Below, one piece after another: positions 59,033 through 64,000 of a DNA stretch of 64,000 bases. The position numbers were made by a program, and so were the translations under genes. The DNA comes from Micromonospora sp. RP3T. GTDB lineage: Bacteria > Actinomycetota > Actinomycetes > Mycobacteriales > Micromonosporaceae. Location: positions 51,127 through 115,126 of the forward strand of contig NZ_PYPS01000023.1 of the NCBI RefSeq assembly GCF_003027925.1, in the 5' to 3' direction. Under the pieces are notes generated by a model. That model worked only from the letters and a program-made list of their open reading frames with translations. It did no database searches and was not told where the DNA came from. Position 1 is the first letter of the stretch. Each line of letters begins with the position of its first letter.

Positions 59033-60241
59033 TCAGTCGCCCACCGGCACCGTGACCGGTCGGGTGGCGGCGGCACGTCGGCGCAGCCACTGCTTGAACC
59101 AGGGGGTGTCCGGCAACCGGGCGAGCAGCGGACCGGTCACCACCGTGATCAGCACGTACGCGGTGGCGAGCGCGGCCAGCTTCGGCTCCACCGGGTAGAC
59201 GGCGGCCACGGCCAGCCCGGCGATGACGATGGAGAACTCACCGCGCGGGGTGAGCGCCAGGCCGGCCCGCCAGCGTCCGGGCTCGGCGATCCCGGCCCGA
59301 CGGGCGGCCAGGTAGCCGGTGGCCACCTTCGTCGCCATGGTCACCACGGCCAGCAGCAGCGCGGGCAGGAGCACCGGTGGCATGTCCAGCGGGTTGGTGA
59401 CCAGCCCGAAGAACACGAAGAAGACCGCGGCGAAGAGGTCCCGCAGCGGCGACAGCAACTGGGTGGCGTGGTGCGCGACCGGCCCGGACAGCGCGATGCC
59501 GACCAGGAACGCGCCGACCGCGGCGGAGACCTGGAGCTTGGCCGCGATACCGGCGACCAGCAGGGTCAGGCCGAGCACGCCGAGCAGCAGCGCCTCCGGA
59601 TCCTTGGCGGAGAGCGCGGTGGAGATCAGATGCCCGTACCGGATCGCCACGGCCAGCACGACGACCACGGTGAACACCGCGATGGCGAGCGCGATGCCGC
59701 CCTTCATCAGGCCGACCCCGGCGAGCAGCGCGGTGACCAGCGGCAGGTAGAGCGCCATCGCCAGGTCCTCGATCACCAGGACGGAGAGGATCACCGGGGT
59801 CTCCCGGTTACCGACCCGGCCCAGGTCGCCGAGCACCTTGGCGATCACGCCCGAGGACGACACCCAGGTGACGCCGGCGAGCACCACGGCGGCGACCCAG
59901 CCCCAGCCGAGCAGCAGCGCGAACGCGAAGCCGGGCAGCGCGTTGAACACCGCGTCGATGACCCCGGCGGGCGCGGCCGAGCGGAGGTTGCCGACCAGTT
60001 CGTTCGCGCTGTACTCCAGGCCGAGCATGACCAGCAGCAGGATCACGCCGATCTCCGCGCCGACGGCGAAGAACTCCTCGCTGGCGTTGAGCGGCAGCAG
60101 GCCGCCGTGCCCGAAGGCGAGGCCGGCCAGCAGATAGAGCGGGATGGGCGAGACGCCGACGCGACGGCTGAGCCGGCCGAGCAGGCCGAGCAGGAGCAGC
60201 AGCGCGCCGACCTCGACGAGCAGGATTTGGGTTTCGTGCAT
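59033..60241 (-). CDS. CPA2-type cation:proton antiporter (KhtU/KefB-like)
   Basis: A 402-aa protein with about 12 membrane helices and the Na+/H+ exchanger fold: LLLLGLLGRLSRRVGVSPIP at the start, LYLLAGLAFGHGG, ILLLVMLGLEYSANEL, VTWVSSSGVIAKVLGDLGR and VLVIEDLAMALYLPLV (acidic ion-site residue in the IED motif), plus the late LALTPRGEFSIVIAGLA. It probably exchanges K+ or Na+ for protons. It lacks a C-terminal RCK domain, which is instead supplied by the gene 5 nt upstream. ATG start. Confidence 0.92.
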   Translation of the reverse strand: MHETQILLVEVGALLLLLGLLGRLSRRVGVSPIPLYLLAGLAFGHGGLLPLNASEEFFAVGAEIGVILLLVMLGLEYSANELVGNLRSAAPAGVIDAVFNALPGFAFALLLGWGWVAAVVLAGVTWVSSSGVIAKVLGDLGRVGNRETPVILSVLVIEDLAMALYLPLVTALLAGVGLMKGGIALAIAVFTVVVVLAVAIRYGHLISTALSAKDPEALLLGVLGLTLLVAGIAAKLQVSAAVGAFLVGIALSGPVAHHATQLLSPLRDLFAAVFFVFFGLVTNPLDMPPVLLPALLLAVVTMATKVATGYLAARRAGIAEPGRWRAGLALTPRGEFSIVIAGLAVAAVYPVEPKLAALATAYVLITVVTGPLLARLPDTPWFKQWLRRRAAATRPVTVPVGD

Positions 60242-60246
60242 ACGCG

Positions 60247-60747
60247 TCAGCCGTCCGGGTCGGTCTCGGCGAGGATGGAGGTGACGCCGTCGAGACCCTG
60301 TCGGGTGCCGACCACGACGACCACATCGCCGGATTCGAACCGGAAGGTGGGGTCGGGCGAGACGTTCACCTCGCCCTGACGCAGCACGGCCACGATGGAC
60401 GCGCTGGTCCGGGTGCGGGCCTTCGTGTCGCCGAGCCGCCGACCGACGTACTTCGAGCCGGCCGGGATCACGATCTGCTCGGTCAGCAGCCCGGCGGCCT
60501 GCTCGCGCAGCCCGGAGAGCTGACCCAGCATCAGCGACGCGCCGAGGATGTCGGCCAGCGCCTCCGCCTCGTCGTCGGTCAGCGGTATGTCGTGCTGACA
60601 GGAGTCGGGATCGTCCGGGTCGTAGAGGACCAGGTCGCGGCGGCCATTGCGATGGGAGACCACGCCGAGCCGGCGGCCGGATTCCGTCATCAGGTCATGA
60701 CGTACGCCGATTCCCGGTAAGGCGGTCTGTTCGACACGTACTCGCAC
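60247..60747 (-). CDS. TrkA-C (RCK_C) regulatory subunit, KhtT-like
   Basis: A 166-aa soluble protein. The N-terminal half (VRVEQTALPGIGVRHDL, then RRDLVLYDPDDPDSC) is the KhtT-like domain, and the C-terminal half (about 85-165) is a TrkA-C domain (QIVIPAGSKYVGRRLGD, then FESGDVVVVVGTRQGLD), which binds nucleotides; c-di-AMP controls KhtT in Bacillus. It is coupled to the antiporter gene 5 nt later. GTG 60747 has no ribosome site, and TAGCCT ends 7 nt upstream, so it is probably leaderless. A longer frame to 60813 is unlikely. Confidence 0.9.
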   Translation of the reverse strand: MRVRVEQTALPGIGVRHDLMTESGRRLGVVSHRNGRRDLVLYDPDDPDSCQHDIPLTDDEAEALADILGASLMLGQLSGLREQAAGLLTEQIVIPAGSKYVGRRLGDTKARTRTSASIVAVLRQGEVNVSPDPTFRFESGDVVVVVGTRQGLDGVTSILAETDPDG

Positions 60748-60754
60748 GCCGGTG

Positions 60755-60760
60755 AGGCTA
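60755..60760 (-). promoter_or_regulatory. Leaderless -10 box of the KhtT-like gene
   Basis: TAGCCT on the minus strand, 7 nt before the GTG at 60747. Confidence 0.5.
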
Positions 60761-60838
60761 CCTCTGCCGGGCACATGCTGCTCCCAGGGCCGAGCCCTCA
60801 CCCGGTCCCTCACGCTGATCCGAGTGCCGGCCCGCCTA

Positions 60839-60940
60839 CACGGTGTCGGAGACGCCGTGCTCCTTGCACAGTTGGGCGAGGCTCGGCAGCGTGTGGCCGG
60901 ACGGCCACTCTCCCGAATCGATCTTGCTCTTCAGCTCGTG
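60839..60940 (-). pseudogene. Fragment of a GntR-family regulator
   Basis: 34 codons match the first part of a GntR winged-helix domain (HELKSKIDSGEWPSGHTLPS, then LAQLCKEHGVSDTV) and end abruptly at a TAG after GVSDTV, where intact proteins continue with VRRAL-type residues. No start codon or effector domain remains. It is part of a 589-bp stretch (60748-61336) of gene debris. Confidence 0.7.
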
Positions 60941-60942
60941 GG

Positions 60943-61086
60943 ATCGCCGTCTCGGTCGAGGACGACCAGGGCGTACGCCACTGGGTGTTCTGCGACCGCA
61001 AGCTCGACGGCGGCCGGCGCTGCGTGCTGCGCGCCGATCACGTGACGCCCTGCATCGCGCGTCTCCCCGGCCGCCCCGGTCGCTGA
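60943..61086 (+). pseudogene. Fragment of a small Cys/His-containing protein
   Basis: The plus-strand reading VEDDQGVRHWVFCDRKLDGG followed by RRCVLRADHVTPC looks like the protein-like end of a gene: ordered spacing of Cys and His and an unbiased composition, unlike shadow frames. No good start is present. The parent family is not recognised. Confidence 0.35.
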
Positions 61087-61090
61087 CGAC

Positions 61091-61132
61091 TGGGTGCACC
61101 TGTTGTCGTCCCGGCGACAACAGGTGCACCCA
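61091..61132. repeat. Perfect 18-bp inverted repeat
   Basis: TGGGTGCACCTGTTGTCG (61091-61108) and its exact reverse complement (61115-61132) flank TCCCGG. It lies between two gene fragments, next to the break of the hydrolase remnant. It could be a terminator or a repetitive palindromic element. Confidence 0.75.
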
Positions 61133-61152
61133 AACCTCGGGCCCGCCTCATT

Positions 61153-61230
61153 CCAGGCGAGCGGGCCGACCGGCGAGTCGGCCAGCGCGAAGGCGAGCGT
61201 CTGCGGCTGTTGGCTCTGCACCTGGTTGAA
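61153..61230 (-). pseudogene. Remnant of an epoxide-hydrolase-like alpha/beta hydrolase
   Basis: 26 codons, FNQVQSQQPQTLAFALADSP followed by VGPLAW, match the conserved segment near the C terminus of epoxide hydrolases (usual form GYxxIQxTRPQTLAYxLxDSPxGLAAW). The sequence breaks off on both sides, next to the 18-bp inverted repeat. It is a dead fragment. Confidence 0.7.
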
Positions 61231-61246
61231 GGAGGTCGAGCGGGAA

Positions 61247-61290
61247 GTGACCCGGGTCACACACGCGGACTTGAGCGGAATAGACTCAAC
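61247..61290 (+). promoter_or_regulatory. clpB promoter with HAIR element and a second palindrome
   Basis: CTTGAGC-N7-ACTCAAC (61270-61290) matches the HspR HAIR consensus at 12 of 14 positions and overlaps TAGACT (61281-61286), a likely -10 box. GTGACCCGGGTCAC (61247-61260), a perfect 14-bp palindrome, lies just upstream. A further palindrome, TGTCCAGTGGACA, is at 61304-61316 in the leader. Confidence 0.8.
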
Positions 61291-61336
61291 TCTGGTTGTG
61301 TCATGTCCAGTGGACACGCCGATCCCGGGGGAGCCC

Positions 61337-63928
<2,592 letters not shown>

Positions 63929-63940
63929 CCCGCCCCACCC

Positions 63941-63969
63941 GAAAGGCCCGGCCTCCGGCCGGGCCTTTC
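63941..63969 (+). terminator. Terminator of clpB
   Basis: A 13-bp perfect stem (63941-63953 with 63957-63969) with a TCC loop lies 13 nt after the clpB stop. Confidence 0.8.
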
Positions 63970-64000
63970 CCCTGCCCACCCCGCCTCCCCACCCCCTCAC

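Overview
This 64 kb window comes from a high-GC actinomycete, most likely Micromonospora or a close relative (inference). The supporting signs are very strong GC bias at third codon positions, many GTG starts, frequent predicted leaderless genes with a TANNNT -10 box 6-7 nt before the start codon, HspR/HAIR heat-shock control, a c-di-AMP (ydaO-type) riboswitch, and the Ser/Thr kinase - pabA - DUF881 - crgA neighbourhood that lies near oriC in actinobacteria. One tRNA (Gly, CCC) is present. I saw no rRNA, CRISPR array, phage or intact insertion sequence.

Layout. 1-7.4 kb: growth and division block with pknA-pknB, then an opposing operon DUF881 - class E sortase - small membrane protein - pabA, then crgA. 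7.4-12.8 kb: an EtfD-like membrane Fe-S oxidoreductase behind a palindromic operator, a GOLPH3-like protein and two tandem CNNM/CBS membrane proteins. 12.9-17.5 kb: cell-wall hydrolase block with two paralogous secreted NlpC/P60 peptidases, one under a c-di-AMP riboswitch, flanking a large secreted amidase. 17.5-20.1 kb: dcd, a divergent FMN split-barrel protein behind an SOS-like box, a secreted M43-type zinc protease and tRNA-Gly. 20.3-29 kb: accessory region with a TIR/HET-like protein of unknown function, an S51 peptidase, a GNAT enzyme, a truncated Nudix gene, a PadR/membrane-protein pair, a MerR-PP2C fusion, a luciferase-like oxidoreductase, an ASCH protein, a questin-oxidase-like protein and a phosphoribosyltransferase. 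29-39.5 kb: RlpA, a membrane PP2C/SpoIIE phosphatase, a FadE5-type acyl-CoA dehydrogenase carrying the same operator motif as the EtfD-like gene, two DUF6458 proteins around SixA, a hemolysin III protein, the 5-oxoprolinase operon pxpBCA and a thioredoxin-NHL protein. 39.5-53.3 kb: a giant repetitive LppU-like membrane protein, a 45-codon gene, the bkdABC branched-chain dehydrogenase operon, a Pro/Thr-rich protein and two adjacent dynamin-like GTPases. 53.3-64 kb: dnaK-grpE-dnaJ-hspR, a KhtTU-like antiporter pair, a stretch of gene debris, and clpB.

How the parts connect. HspR encoded at 57.5 kb probably represses both its own operon and clpB through HAIR elements that I can read upstream of each. 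The EtfD-like and acyl-CoA dehydrogenase genes, 24 kb apart, share a TTACYGNTSRGTAA-like palindrome, which suggests one regulator of beta-oxidation and electron transfer. Four convergent gene pairs are separated by copies of one GC-rich hairpin with a conserved AT-richer loop (TTAACGCATTC), which looks like a dispersed bidirectional terminator or a small mobile palindrome. No single large novel system is evident. The best candidates for undescribed biology are the TIR/HET-like gene beside tRNA-Gly, the hairpin family, the shared operator and the MerR-PP2C fusion.
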